Source of the DNA: JALZUV01 sp963837025 | Lineage (GTDB): Bacteria > Pseudomonadota > Alphaproteobacteria > Rickettsiales > JALZUV01 | DNA: 64,000 bases | Direction of reading: 5' to 3' | Assembly: GCA_963837025.1 (NCBI GenBank) | Contig: CAWILT010000001.1 | Coordinates: forward strand, 186,001 to 250,000 | Shown: one piece after another, positions 53,785 through 63,295 of the stretch | Layout: each line of letters begins with the position of its first letter | How positions within the stretch are numbered: the stretch's first letter is position 1 | The notes under the pieces: generated by a model | The model's database searches: none | What the model was told of the DNA's origin: nothing | Seen by the model: only the letters and a program-made list of their open reading frames with translations | Translations under genes and position numbers: made by a program

Positions 53785-55119
53785 ATGATGAAACATGCTG
53801 CCAATTCTGAACTTTTTGAAACTTCAGTGCACCAAATCGCACCCTTAGCTGACAGACTCCGCCCGAATCAGGTTGAGAATATTGTCGGCCAAGATCATAT
53901 ATTAGGTGTTGATGGCACATTGAGTCGCTTATTAAAATCCGGTAATATGGTTTCATTGCTATTATGGGGCCCGCCTGGTTGTGGCAAAACAACTCTAGCT
54001 AAGGCACTTGCAACAGCAAGTGGATATGAAATGGCTACACTATCGGTTGTAACTTCCGGTGTAGCAGATTTGAAAGCAGCGTTTGAAAAAGCGAAAATTC
54101 GCCGTAAAGATGGCAAGAGAACCGTACTTTTTGTAGATGAAATACATCGCTTTAATCGCGCGCAACAAGATGCATTCTTACCCTTTGTAGAAGACGGTAC
54201 CGTAACGTTAATTGGTGCAACAACCGAAAATCCATCATTCGAATTAAATGCAGCATTACTATCACGCTGTAAATTGATTATTTTAAAGCGCTTAGATGAA
54301 TCAGCACTAGAAAAACTGCTTCAAAGAGCGGAGTCATTGCACCAAAAAAAGCTTCATTTGACAGATTACGCTCGTCAAACGCTTATCCTTATGGCTGATG
54401 GAGATGGCCGTACCTTGTTAAACATGGCCGATGAGATTTTTCTGCATCAAGATGCTAATAGTGATTCGCTAGCAAAAGACCTCGATGAGCAGGCGCTTGC
54501 TACATTTATTGGCCACCGCGCGCCTATTTACGATAAAAAGCAAGAAGGGCACTATAATTTAATCTCAGCCTTGCATAAAGCGGTGCGTGGTTCAGATGTG
54601 CAGGCAGCATTATATTGGTTTGCACGCATGATGGATGGCGGCGAAGATCCACTTTATTTAGCGCGTCGTTTAGTGCGAATGGCGGTTGAAGATATTGGCA
54701 TGGCCGACCCTAACGCATTACCTCACTGCATGGCTGCGCAACAATGCTATTCATTTTTAGGCTCGCCAGAAGGTGACCTAGCCCTATCACAAGCGGTTAT
54801 TTATTTAGCGACAGCTCCCAAATCAAATGCGGCTTATGTTGGCTATAAATCGGCACAGCGCGATGCAAAATCAAATGGATCGCTTATGCCACCTGCACAT
54901 ATTTTAAATGCACCTACATCCATGATGAAATCCATCGGCTATGGCAAAGGCTATCAATATGATCCCGATGCCCCAGACGGCTTCTCAGGCCAAAACTATT
55001 TTCCTGAAGAAATGCAACGTCAAGAATATTACCAACCCATCGAACGTGGTTTTGAGCGTGATATTAGCAAACGCTTGGCTTATTGGGCGCAATTACGCAA
55101 ACAGCGTAATGCAACATGA
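53785..55119 (+). CDS. rarA: Replication-associated recombination protein A (RarA/MgsA AAA+ ATPase)
   Basis: An AAA+ protein of the clamp-loader family acting at stalled forks. ADRLRPNQVENIVGQDHILG, Walker A GPPGCGKTTLAKA, Walker B VLFVDEIHRFNRAQQDAFLP, sensor GATTENPSFELNAALLSRC and the tetramerisation region (KAVRGSDVQAALYWFARMMD, RRLVRMAVEDIGMADP) are all present. Length 444. Its TGA overlaps the cutA ATG. Confidence 0.96.
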   Translation: MMKHAANSELFETSVHQIAPLADRLRPNQVENIVGQDHILGVDGTLSRLLKSGNMVSLLLWGPPGCGKTTLAKALATASGYEMATLSVVTSGVADLKAAFEKAKIRRKDGKRTVLFVDEIHRFNRAQQDAFLPFVEDGTVTLIGATTENPSFELNAALLSRCKLIILKRLDESALEKLLQRAESLHQKKLHLTDYARQTLILMADGDGRTLLNMADEIFLHQDANSDSLAKDLDEQALATFIGHRAPIYDKKQEGHYNLISALHKAVRGSDVQAALYWFARMMDGGEDPLYLARRLVRMAVEDIGMADPNALPHCMAAQQCYSFLGSPEGDLALSQAVIYLATAPKSNAAYVGYKSAQRDAKSNGSLMPPAHILNAPTSMMKSIGYGKGYQYDPDAPDGFSGQNYFPEEMQRQEYYQPIERGFERDISKRLAYWAQLRKQRNAT

Positions 55120-55448
55120 CAAATAACTGCATATTACTCTATTGCACTTTTGGTTCTGTCAAAGAGGCTGAAACGATAATTGATGCATTGTTAGATAAAA
55201 AACTGGTAGCATGTGCCAATAGGTTGCCCGCTATTACCAGCTATTATACATGGCAGAATAAACGCGAAACGAGTGAGGAAATTGCTGTAATCTTCAAAAC
55301 GACAGATGCAAATTTCTCATTAGCCGAATTTGCTATTTGTCAGCTTCACTCGTACGATTGTCCGTGTATCATTGCTTTACCAGTGTCAAATGGGCATCAA
55401 CCATTTCTTAGTTGGATTGAAAATAATGTGGGCACACCTGATGTCTAA
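55116..55448 (+). CDS. cutA: Divalent-cation tolerance protein CutA
   Basis: A small trimeric protein, 110 residues. Family features: TFGSVKEAETIIDALLDKKL, CANRLPAITSYYTWQ and HSYDCPCIIALPV. It is coupled to rarA by ATGA. Its stop overlaps the stop of the convergent phosphatase gene by two bases. Confidence 0.93.
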   Translation: MTNNCILLYCTFGSVKEAETIIDALLDKKLVACANRLPAITSYYTWQNKRETSEEIAVIFKTTDANFSLAEFAICQLHSYDCPCIIALPVSNGHQPFLSWIENNVGTPDV

Positions 55449-56073
55449 ACGGTGTAGAGCAATGCTTTACATAGCTTTTCATCCTTGAAACTATTCTCGA
55501 AAATATTCCATCCTTTGATAAGCGGCAAAAACTCAAGCAACACATTATTCGCAATTAGAGGTTCTGATTGTAAGCCAGTCAATTTAAGGGTTCGTCGAAT
55601 GGTGCCTGAATGGCAAATAATCAGCGGCATAGCATTATCAGGAATTTCTGAAAATAATAAATAAAACGTATTTAATGTACGTTTTAAATGTTCGAATACC
55701 GGCTCTTCCCCATCTATTTTATCATTATTTTGCTTGGCTCTCAATTGCTGAGATTCTGTCCATATACCATCAGCAATACCTAAATCCCTTTCATCAAATC
55801 CGTTAAAGATTTGGAATTGTTGATGTCTAACCCCGTCAAATATTGTGCAGTTTGATGAGTACGCACTTTATTGCTCACAATAATTCGGTCGGGAGGAGGC
55901 GATAGCTGTTGATATAATGCCCGCAAGGATAGTGTTTCATCAATACCTTGCTGACTGAGTGGCGGATCGCTGCGGCCAGACACTATAGCGCGTGCATTAT
56001 CAACAGATTGAGCGTGCCGCATCACATAAAACGCTTTTTTTGGCAAGCTTTGTGAGTTTATTTGAGGCAACAT
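55445..56073 (-). pseudogene. Histidine phosphatase (phosphoglycerate-mutase superfamily), frameshifted
   Basis: The N-terminal part (from ATG 56073, MLPQINSQSLPKKAFYVMRH) holds the catalytic MRHAQS and a VSGRSDPPLSQQG block. The C-terminal part, in the next frame, holds PLIICHSGTIRRTL with the second catalytic His. The frames join at about 55801-55806: one base added to the short A run gives SLNGFDERDLGIADGIWTES, as the family expects. So a one-base deletion separates the halves. It could be a recent mutation or a sequence error; outside the ribosomal region it stands nearly alone. Confidence 0.75.
55801..55806 (-). other. Frameshift site in the histidine phosphatase gene
   Basis: A one-base loss in the run TTTAACGG (minus strand) switches the frame from SLTDLMKG-stop to the correct FDERDLGIADG. 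Position is accurate to a few bases. Confidence 0.6.
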
Positions 56074-56169
56074 CAGACAAGTTCTTAACAAAAAAGGTAG
56101 TTCTTTACAAGAAATGGCGAGTTGCCTCTTGCCGTAACGTTTCGCTTGCGCTAAATAAACCCTCGGTGC

Positions 56170-56243
56170 TGGGGTATGGCCAAGCGGTAAGGCATCGGTT
56201 TTTGGTATCGTGATCCCAGGTTCGAATCCTGGTACCCCAGCCA
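56170..56243 (+). tRNA. tRNA-Gln (anticodon TTG)
   Basis: A 74-base gene with acceptor TGGGGTA paired to TACCCCA, discriminator G and encoded CCA. D arm GGCCAAGCGGTAAGGC and T arm GTTCGAATC are normal. The anticodon loop TTTTGGT gives TTG. The outer anticodon-stem pair (27-43) appears to be T-T. Confidence 0.93.
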
Positions 56244-56295
56244 TTCTTTTAAAGCGCGCTTTTGTGGTTCGCGATTTTTGATGAAAGAGATTTTT

Positions 56296-56643
56296 ATGAC
56301 GATTGAACGATTTCGCACTGGCGAGAAGCTTAGCCGCATTGTTACGCACCATAATTTGGCTTATTTATGTGGCCAAGTAGCCGATAGTTATGATGGCGAT
56401 TTAGAAGAGCAAACACGCCAAGTGCTTGCCCGCATTGATGATCACTTAGCTGAAGTAGGATCAGATAAAACTAAAATGCTTCACGTGCTCATTCACATTA
56501 AAGATATCACCCAAGCCGCGCGTATGAATGTTATTTGGGGTGAATGGTTGGGCGATGCTCCACGCCCAGCGCGAACCTGCGTGCAGGCAGCTTTAGCCAA
56601 ACCTGAAATGTGGGTTGAGATGACCGTTGTAGCAGCTTTATAA
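56296..56643 (+). CDS. RidA family protein (YjgF/YER057c)
   Basis: RidA proteins hydrolyse reactive enamine/imine intermediates. The start MTIERFRTGEKLSRIVTHHN is chosen at 56296; the frame opens at 56278. Family features: YLCGQVADSYDGDLEEQTRQ, HVLIHIKDI and the end ARTCVQAALAKPEMWVEMTV. The residue usually Arg105 is in the ARTCV block. Length 115. Confidence 0.9.
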   Translation: MTIERFRTGEKLSRIVTHHNLAYLCGQVADSYDGDLEEQTRQVLARIDDHLAEVGSDKTKMLHVLIHIKDITQAARMNVIWGEWLGDAPRPARTCVQAALAKPEMWVEMTVVAAL

Positions 56644-56650
56644 ACTAAGT

Positions 56651-59182
56651 TTATTCGTTTCTAAGCATCGCACTTGGGCGAAAGTTAAATAGGCGATTAT
56701 TGGTTAAATATCCGGTAATCCAAATTAACATAATACAACTTAGCACGGTAATAACGGTTATTTCAGGCATAATATTAAATTCCGTTGCTCTAAATCGCTG
56801 GTTGATTAGATAAGCACTGAAAGTTCCAATGCCAGCGGCAATGAGTGATGTGATAAGGGCAAGCAATATCCATTCAACACTGCACGCTTTTAAAATATCG
56901 GCTTTGCGTGCACCCAACACTTTAAATACGGCAATATCATATAAGCGCTGTTCAACGGTGGCGCTTAAAGCGGCAATTAACACTAATATGCCGGCAAACA
57001 AACTTATCGCTACGGTTATGCGTAATGCGATAGCGATATAGCCTATCATCTCGCGAATCGTATCCAGCACTTGCTTAGTACGAACAATCGTAATACCGGG
57101 CAGCTCTTTAGCAATTTGGCGTGCTAGCTGTTGCTCACCTTGATTTAAATATACCGTTGATAAGAATGTTTTAGGATACGCTTCAAGTACATTGGGTGAC
57201 ATCATAAGCGAAAAATTAATTTGAAAACTGGTATAGTCAATTGTGCGGGCGCTGGCCACGGTGGCCGTTATTTCCTCACCCAAAATAGTCACAGTTAACG
57301 TGCTGCCAATCTTCAAACCCAAACCTTCCATAAACCGGTTATCTACCGATATTAAAGGCTTGCCTGCATAATTTTCTGGCCACCATTCACCTTGAACAAG
57401 ATTTGCGTTCTTGGGTAATTGCGCAGCATAGCTTAAGCCGCGGTCACCCCGTACGGCCCATTGAATATCTTCCGGAACCGCACTCACATCAACTGGCTTT
57501 CCATTAATCTGCGTTATCATACCGCGAATCATAGGATATATCATAATATGTTCGCTGCTCGCGTAATTGCTTAGAATTTTTTGAAGTGGTTCTACTTGAT
57601 CAGATTGCACATCAACTAAAAATAAACTGGGTGCTTGTTCATCAACTAATTTTGTAATGCGTGCCTGCAAGTTAGATTCAGTCAGCAACAGCGCAATCAA
57701 CACCATAAGGCTGATGCCAATCGCATAAACAACCGTGCCGGTGGTGGAGCCTGGGCGATATAGATTTCCTACTGCAAGTTTTAACCACGGTGTTTTTGGT
57801 TTGGCTTTTTTTGCCAATGCTTTAACCGCAAGCGTGCATAATGAAAAAATAAGAAATGCGGCAGCAATAATGCCTAAGGCACTTAAAATAAATAGAGTAT
57901 CTTGTGCTGATAGTAGCAGTGTGAAAATTAAAGCAGCGGCAAACACTGTAATTAGCATGATACTATAGCGATCATGCGTCATCACTAATACGCTGGATTT
58001 ACTGCGAAATAATAGCGAGGGCTGAGTTTTCAGCGCGCTGTAAAGTGCGGGAATAGAAAATAAAAAGGTTATCAAAAATCCATACCACACCGCTAACAGC
58101 ATGGGTGCGAGTGGTAAACTTTTAACTGAACTTAAAATGGGCAATACGGGAATAATGAATGGAATAAGGCTGGTTACCACCAACCAAGCAATAGCTGACC
58201 CAATCATTCCACTTACTAACGCTAATGCTCCTAATACCAATATATAGGTAAGCGCGATTTGAGCGCGCGAGCCGCCCAGTGTTTTTAATATTGCAATGGT
58301 TTTTAGTTTTTTGCTTAAATAGCTGCGAGCACTGCTAGCAATTCCTATTCCCGCAATTAAAAATGTAGCTAAGCCTGATAATGCAAGAAACGATAGCAAC
58401 TGATCTGTAAAACGTCGAACAATCTGATTCCCATCATTTACACCTGATACACGCCATGACTGATTGGGGAATTTAATATTCAATCCTTCTTGCACCGCCT
58501 TATCAAAGTTGGAGGTCTGGGCACTATCATTATCTTGTAAAATACGATATCGATGATCAATGAGTCCAAAGGTATTAACCAACCCAGAATTACGTAAAGC
58601 TGATTGACTCATCATCACGCGCGGGCCAAAGCTAAAAATCTCAAACGCTCTATCAGGCTCGCTGGCAATAACGGCGCGCACGGTGTATTTTGCTTTACCT
58701 AAACCAATAATATCGCCAATTTTTAAACCTAATTGGCTTAATAAAACGGAATCTACTGCAACACCATTTTCTGCAAATAGCACGTCACGATTTAACGATG
58801 GTTCAAATGCCAAATCTCCAATCAGCGGGTAGGCGGCATCAACAGCTTTAATCTCAACTAATGTCGCTTCTTCACCGAAATAAAGCATGGTACGCAAACT
58901 GGTAATACTTGATAACTTGCCAAAAGATTCTAGATATTGACGTTGCTCATCGGTGGCCTCCATCCCTCGCAAAACTACTTCAGCATCCCCACCTAAAATA
59001 CTATTTGCTTGTTCATTAAGGGCGGTTTGCACTAACGATGCCACACTATTTACGCAAGCCATAACCGTAACACCCAACATTAGGCACGCTAAAAAAACCT
59101 TGAAATGTTTCCAGCCAAATTTCAGCTCGTTCATGGTCAGTTTTAAAGCGAGAAGAAAATTAGACATGGTGCAACTTGCCAT
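56651..59182 (-). CDS. ABC transporter permease of the FtsX/MacB-like (YbbP) family
   Basis: An 843-residue inner-membrane protein with an N-terminal membrane helix, a periplasmic domain, about eight further helices in two FtsX modules (KLKTIAILKTLGGSRAQIAL and RLYDIAVFKVLGARKADILK mark the coupling helices) and a C-terminal helix pair. It matches E. coli YbbP in architecture. The substrate is unknown; family members extract lipids or lipoproteins. The start overlaps the end of the ATPase gene by 23 bases. Confidence 0.9.
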   Translation of the reverse strand: MASCTMSNFLLALKLTMNELKFGWKHFKVFLACLMLGVTVMACVNSVASLVQTALNEQANSILGGDAEVVLRGMEATDEQRQYLESFGKLSSITSLRTMLYFGEEATLVEIKAVDAAYPLIGDLAFEPSLNRDVLFAENGVAVDSVLLSQLGLKIGDIIGLGKAKYTVRAVIASEPDRAFEIFSFGPRVMMSQSALRNSGLVNTFGLIDHRYRILQDNDSAQTSNFDKAVQEGLNIKFPNQSWRVSGVNDGNQIVRRFTDQLLSFLALSGLATFLIAGIGIASSARSYLSKKLKTIAILKTLGGSRAQIALTYILVLGALALVSGMIGSAIAWLVVTSLIPFIIPVLPILSSVKSLPLAPMLLAVWYGFLITFLFSIPALYSALKTQPSLLFRSKSSVLVMTHDRYSIMLITVFAAALIFTLLLSAQDTLFILSALGIIAAAFLIFSLCTLAVKALAKKAKPKTPWLKLAVGNLYRPGSTTGTVVYAIGISLMVLIALLLTESNLQARITKLVDEQAPSLFLVDVQSDQVEPLQKILSNYASSEHIMIYPMIRGMITQINGKPVDVSAVPEDIQWAVRGDRGLSYAAQLPKNANLVQGEWWPENYAGKPLISVDNRFMEGLGLKIGSTLTVTILGEEITATVASARTIDYTSFQINFSLMMSPNVLEAYPKTFLSTVYLNQGEQQLARQIAKELPGITIVRTKQVLDTIREMIGYIAIALRITVAISLFAGILVLIAALSATVEQRLYDIAVFKVLGARKADILKACSVEWILLALITSLIAAGIGTFSAYLINQRFRATEFNIMPEITVITVLSCIMLIWITGYLTNNRLFNFRPSAMLRNE

Positions 59183-59846
59183 GTTCTAGGCTTAGTCGCC
59201 GCTCTGCTTTTTCTGCTAAATGTTCGTCATGTGTAATGATCATCAAAGTGGTGCCATGTTCTTGTCGTAAAGTGAAAAGCAAATGAGTAATATTCTTTCC
59301 ATTTTCACTATCAAGATTTCCCGTTGGCTCATCGGCTAATAATAAGTCAGGTTCAGTTGCAAATGCCCGAGCCAATGCTACGCGTTGCTGCTCACCCCCA
59401 GATAATTGCTCTGGATAATGTGCTAAACGTTGTTTTAAACCAACCTTATCTAGCCAATTCGCTGCGCGGTCTTTGGTTTGATCAAATCCAGCAAACTCCA
59501 GTGCAATAGTCACATTCTCTTGCGCCGTCATCGTGGGAATTAAATGAAAGTTTTGAAATACAATACCTACATGTTCGCGGCGAAAAGAGGCTAAAGCATC
59601 TTCGTTCATTGCTGACAGCTCTTTGCCAGCCACAATTAATTGCCCTGAAGTTATGGGCTCAACACCCGCAATGCACATTAATAAGGAAGTCTTTCCCGAA
59701 CCAGAAGGCCCTACGATGCTAACGACTTGCCCTTTCTGCACATCCAAATCCACCCCTTGTAAAATGGGTAATGGCTCCTTATCTTTTAAGGGATAACTCA
59801 AACAAACATTGGATAAGGAAATTAGAGTGTCAGTATTTTTTCGCAT
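59160..59846 (-). CDS. ABC transporter ATP-binding protein (YbbA/LolD-like)
   Basis: Length 228. Walker A GPSGSGKTSLL, signature LSGGEQQRVALARA, Walker B LLLADEPTGNLD and the switch His in IITHDEHLA are all intact. Pairs with the permease downstream. Its only good start (ATG, complement of 59844-59846) overlaps the divergent tesA start. Confidence 0.93.
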   Translation of the reverse strand: MRKNTDTLISLSNVCLSYPLKDKEPLPILQGVDLDVQKGQVVSIVGPSGSGKTSLLMCIAGVEPITSGQLIVAGKELSAMNEDALASFRREHVGIVFQNFHLIPTMTAQENVTIALEFAGFDQTKDRAANWLDKVGLKQRLAHYPEQLSGGEQQRVALARAFATEPDLLLADEPTGNLDSENGKNITHLLFTLRQEHGTTLMIITHDEHLAEKAERRLSLEHGKLHHV

Positions 59847-60459
59847 TATATTAGTATTTTCTTTAAGTGTAATTTTCCCGTTACATGTAGGTGCAAATAG
59901 TCAAGATACAACCACGATACTGCTTTTTGGCGATAGTATTATTGCTGGCTATGGGGTGGAAAAATCACAATCCTTGCCCAGCCAATTACAATCTATTTTA
60001 GATGCCAATGGCCATTCGGTTAACGTAATAGGCGGAGGTGTTTCAGGTGATACCACAAGCGGCGGACGCTCGCGCTTAGATTGGACGCTAAAAAAACATC
60101 AGCCCGACATTGTTGTATTAGCGCTTGGCGGAAATGATTTGCTTCGTGGAGTACCCCCCAAAGTAACGCGCCAAAATATCAGCGCCATGCTTGATAGACT
60201 TAAACTTATAGATGCAACCATAATTCTATCGCAAGTACAGGCTCCCGCTAGCTTAGGTGAAAGTTTTCAGAAAGATTTTGATGGTATTTATACCGATGCA
60301 GCTGAATCTTATAAAGTGCCACTCTACCCATTCTTCTTGGTCGATACGTTCGGAAATGCGCAGCTAATGCAGGCTGATGGTATTCACCCAAACCCAGCAG
60401 GTGCAAAACTCATTGCAACCAAACTTGCTGCATTTTTAGAAAAGAATGTGTTAAAATAA
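59827..60459 (+). CDS. tesA: SGNH-hydrolase esterase / thioesterase I (TesA family)
   Basis: A periplasmic lysophospholipase/thioesterase. After a signal peptide (from GTG 59827, FFRIILVFSLSVIF, ending about VGA) come LLFGDSIIAGYG (Ser nucleophile), LALGGNDLLRG (Asn) and DGIHPNPAG (Asp-His). A TTG start at 59809 is possible. No ATG fits, and either start lies inside the 5' end of the divergent ATPase gene. The pairing tesA with ybbA-ybbP is the same as in E. coli. Confidence 0.92.
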   Translation: MSVFFRIILVFSLSVIFPLHVGANSQDTTTILLFGDSIIAGYGVEKSQSLPSQLQSILDANGHSVNVIGGGVSGDTTSGGRSRLDWTLKKHQPDIVVLALGGNDLLRGVPPKVTRQNISAMLDRLKLIDATIILSQVQAPASLGESFQKDFDGIYTDAAESYKVPLYPFFLVDTFGNAQLMQADGIHPNPAGAKLIATKLAAFLEKNVLK

Positions 60460-60581
60460 TTGCTAAACATAAAGGTGTAATTTTTAGACTTTTTTGTTTA
60501 ACAAGCACTAAATTGTGTATTTAGAGCCTCAATTTTAGCGTTTATGATTGTAAAGTGAATGAACAAAATTACGTTAGTTTC

Positions 60582-61070
60582 ATGCATAAACTTTATCCTA
60601 TTTTAAGCCTATTATTTTTGTTATTGCTCACAAGCTGCTCTAGCGACTCGCCGGAAATTAATAGTTCGCATGCTTCAGGTTGGAATGCAGATAAATTAGA
60701 ACAATGTGTTCCCTTTGCGCGAAGACGCTCCGGCGTGCGAATCTTTGGTAATGCCTACACATGGTGGGATAAAGCCGAGCCTGAGAAAAAACTAAGAGCA
60801 CCCATGCGTGGCGCAGTAATGGTGCTGTCAAAAACAAATCGTTTAAGCAATGGGCATCTAGCAGTGGTTAAAGATGTATTAGATAATCGCCTGATTAATG
60901 TTACCCACACAAATTGGGGTTATGATTATGCAACAAGGCGAATCGTCTATGAGTCCATGCGCGTAAAAGATGTTTCAACCACTAATGATTGGTCAGAAGC
61001 TGTTTTTTGGAATCCCCATGCTAAAGCATTTGGATCGCCCTATGCGGTAAGCGGATTTATTAAAAAATAG
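60582..61070 (+). CDS. CHAP-domain lipoprotein, putative peptidoglycan amidase/endopeptidase
   Basis: Start MHKLYPILSLLFLLLL, lipobox LTSC with Cys19; an upstream in-frame GTG at 60555 is less likely. The mature domain has a CHAP-type Cys (EQCVPFARRRSG) and His (NGHLAVVKDVL), with HTNW as the third polar site. At 162 residues it is a minimal single-domain enzyme. It lies alone between tesA and the RelA/SpoT gene, same strand. Confidence 0.8.
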   Translation: MHKLYPILSLLFLLLLTSCSSDSPEINSSHASGWNADKLEQCVPFARRRSGVRIFGNAYTWWDKAEPEKKLRAPMRGAVMVLSKTNRLSNGHLAVVKDVLDNRLINVTHTNWGYDYATRRIVYESMRVKDVSTTNDWSEAVFWNPHAKAFGSPYAVSGFIKK

Positions 61071-61125
61071 GGTTAAATCTGGTTATTGCTTTACAGCATT
61101 AAAACACCAGCTACAGTGATTTGCT

Positions 61126-63282
61126 ATGATAAGCCAAGATGAATTAATTAATAAAATAAAAGCTTACGACCCTGATGTGGACGAAGATTTGGTGAGTCGT
61201 GCATACGAATTTGGCATGAAGGCGCATGGCACACAAACGCGCTCATCTGGCGAAGCTTATTTTTCGCACCCTATTGAAGTAGCATGTATACTAACGGAAT
61301 ATAAACTTGATGTTTCAACCATCATCACAGCACTCTTGCATGACACGGTCGAAGATACCGATGCTACACTTGATGAGATTGAATCACTGTTTGGAACAGA
61401 AATTCGCAAATTAGTTGATGGGGTTACCAAGCTTTCACAGCTTGAAAGTAACACCGTACATTCCAAACAGGCCGAGAATTTTCGTAAACTTGTAGTCGCC
61501 ATGTCAGAAGATTTGCGGGTGCTCTTGGTTAAATTGGCAGATCGTTTGCATAATATGCGCACCATTGAAGGCATAAGTAAGCCTGAAAAGCGCAAACGTA
61601 TTGCCCGCGAAACTATTGAAATTTATGCAGCTCTAGCTGAACGCATCGGTATGCGCAGTATTAAAGAGGAGTTGCAGGATCTAGCATTTGAACAGCTCTT
61701 TCCTGAAGCACGCGAGTCGATCATGAATCGCTTAAAATTCTTACGAGAAAAAGGCCGTGCCACGATTGAAAAAAGCCAGCATCAAATTGAACAAAAATTA
61801 AAAGAAGGCGGGCTAAGCAACTTTAAAGTTATTGGCCGCGAGAAAAAGCCTTATTCCATATGGAAAAAAATGGAGATGAAAAATATTGGCTTTGAGCAAC
61901 TCGGCGATATTATTGCCTATCGCATCAATGTAAATTCCGTAGGCGATTGTTATCACGCGCTAGGCACCATTCACTCAGCTTACCATACCATTCCAGGCTA
62001 TTTTAAAGACTATATCAGCACACCCAAACGCAATGGCTATAAATCATTGCATACAGCCGTTATTGGGCCGCAGCAACAAAGGGTTGAGGTGCAAATTCGT
62101 ACCGATCAAATGCATGAAATTGCAGAATATGGTTTAGCAGCGCATTGGGCTTATAAAAGTGATGGCCAAGGGCAAATCACCAAAGACGGCAAACAATTCC
62201 GTTGGATACGTGAATTGCTTGAAATTGTTGAACAATCAGCCAATCCTGAAGATTTTCTCGAAAATACTAAGCTTGAAATGTATCACGATCAGGTTTTTTG
62301 TTTCACACCAAAAGGCGATATTATGTCGCTGCCACGTGGTGCAACGCCAGTTGATTTTGCCTATGCAGTGCATTCTGGAGTGGGAAATAACTGCGTGGGT
62401 GCCAAAATTAATGGCCGAATCGTGCCACTTAAAACCCGTATTCGCAATGGCGATCAGCTTGAAATTATTACCAATAAAACGCAAACGCCATCGCCAGCGT
62501 GGGAACGGTTTGTTGTTACCGGAAAAGCGCGTTCTGAAATTCGTAAATTCGTACGTTCCCGTCAACGCGAAGAATATATCAATCTTGGGCGTAGTTTGCT
62601 CACCAAGCTTTATAAACAAGAATCTGGCAATGATTTAAATGATAAACTGATTGAACCGCTGCTCAAAAAGCTAGACCGTCATGAAGTTGAAGATGTCTAT
62701 GCCGAAGTGGGCGAGGGCACCTTTAGCCGCACCCAAATCATCGATTTATTGATTCCAGACCGTGCGGATAAAAAGAAGAAAAGTGAGTTCAATTTATTTG
62801 ATCGCATTACAAAACGTAAAAAAGACCCTGCTAAGAACTCGATGCCCATTCGCGGGCTTATTCCCGGCATGGCAATTCACTTTGCAGGATGTTGTCACCC
62901 TATTCCAGGTGACACCATCGTTGGTATTGTAACCACAGGCCGTGGCGTCACCATCCACACCACCGATTGCGATACGTTGGATAATTTCACTGACACGCCG
63001 GAACGCTGGATTGATGTGTCATGGGATACAGATGAGGGCGAGCATCATATTGGGCGCTTGCGGGCAAATGTGAGCCATTCACGCGGCGGCTTGGCATCTA
63101 TTGCTAATTCCATCGCGCGTGATGAGGGTAATATCACTAACTTTAAAGTGATTAATCGCAGCGTGGATTTCTTTGAAGTATTAATTGACCTTGAAGTGCG
63201 CGACATTAGCCATTTAAGTAATATTATTGCTAATATGCGCAGCTTAGATACTGTGCAGTCAGTCGAACGTTTTCAAGATTGA
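61126..63282 (+). CDS. Bifunctional (p)ppGpp synthetase/hydrolase (RelA/SpoT homologue)
   Basis: Length 718. HD hydrolase domain with EAYFSHPIEVACIL and ALLHDTVEDTDATL (HD motif intact); synthetase domain with DIIAYRINV, STPKRNGYKSLHTAV and VEVQIRTDQMHEIAEYGLAA; TGS domain at about 395-455 (YHDQVFCFTPKGDIMSLPRG); C-terminal conserved-cysteine (AGCCHPIPGDTIVG) and ACT domains. Alphaproteobacteria usually carry a single long Rsh of this type, and pdxJ follows as here. Confidence 0.96.
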   Translation: MISQDELINKIKAYDPDVDEDLVSRAYEFGMKAHGTQTRSSGEAYFSHPIEVACILTEYKLDVSTIITALLHDTVEDTDATLDEIESLFGTEIRKLVDGVTKLSQLESNTVHSKQAENFRKLVVAMSEDLRVLLVKLADRLHNMRTIEGISKPEKRKRIARETIEIYAALAERIGMRSIKEELQDLAFEQLFPEARESIMNRLKFLREKGRATIEKSQHQIEQKLKEGGLSNFKVIGREKKPYSIWKKMEMKNIGFEQLGDIIAYRINVNSVGDCYHALGTIHSAYHTIPGYFKDYISTPKRNGYKSLHTAVIGPQQQRVEVQIRTDQMHEIAEYGLAAHWAYKSDGQGQITKDGKQFRWIRELLEIVEQSANPEDFLENTKLEMYHDQVFCFTPKGDIMSLPRGATPVDFAYAVHSGVGNNCVGAKINGRIVPLKTRIRNGDQLEIITNKTQTPSPAWERFVVTGKARSEIRKFVRSRQREEYINLGRSLLTKLYKQESGNDLNDKLIEPLLKKLDRHEVEDVYAEVGEGTFSRTQIIDLLIPDRADKKKKSEFNLFDRITKRKKDPAKNSMPIRGLIPGMAIHFAGCCHPIPGDTIVGIVTTGRGVTIHTTDCDTLDNFTDTPERWIDVSWDTDEGEHHIGRLRANVSHSRGGLASIANSIARDEGNITNFKVINRSVDFFEVLIDLEVRDISHLSNIIANMRSLDTVQSVERFQD

Positions 63283-63295
63283 GGTTGAGTGTAAA

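Noticed and set aside
56278..56296. Upstream start of the RidA gene (MMKEIF)
   Set aside because: The ATG at 56296 gives the normal family length and has a purine-rich stretch before it.
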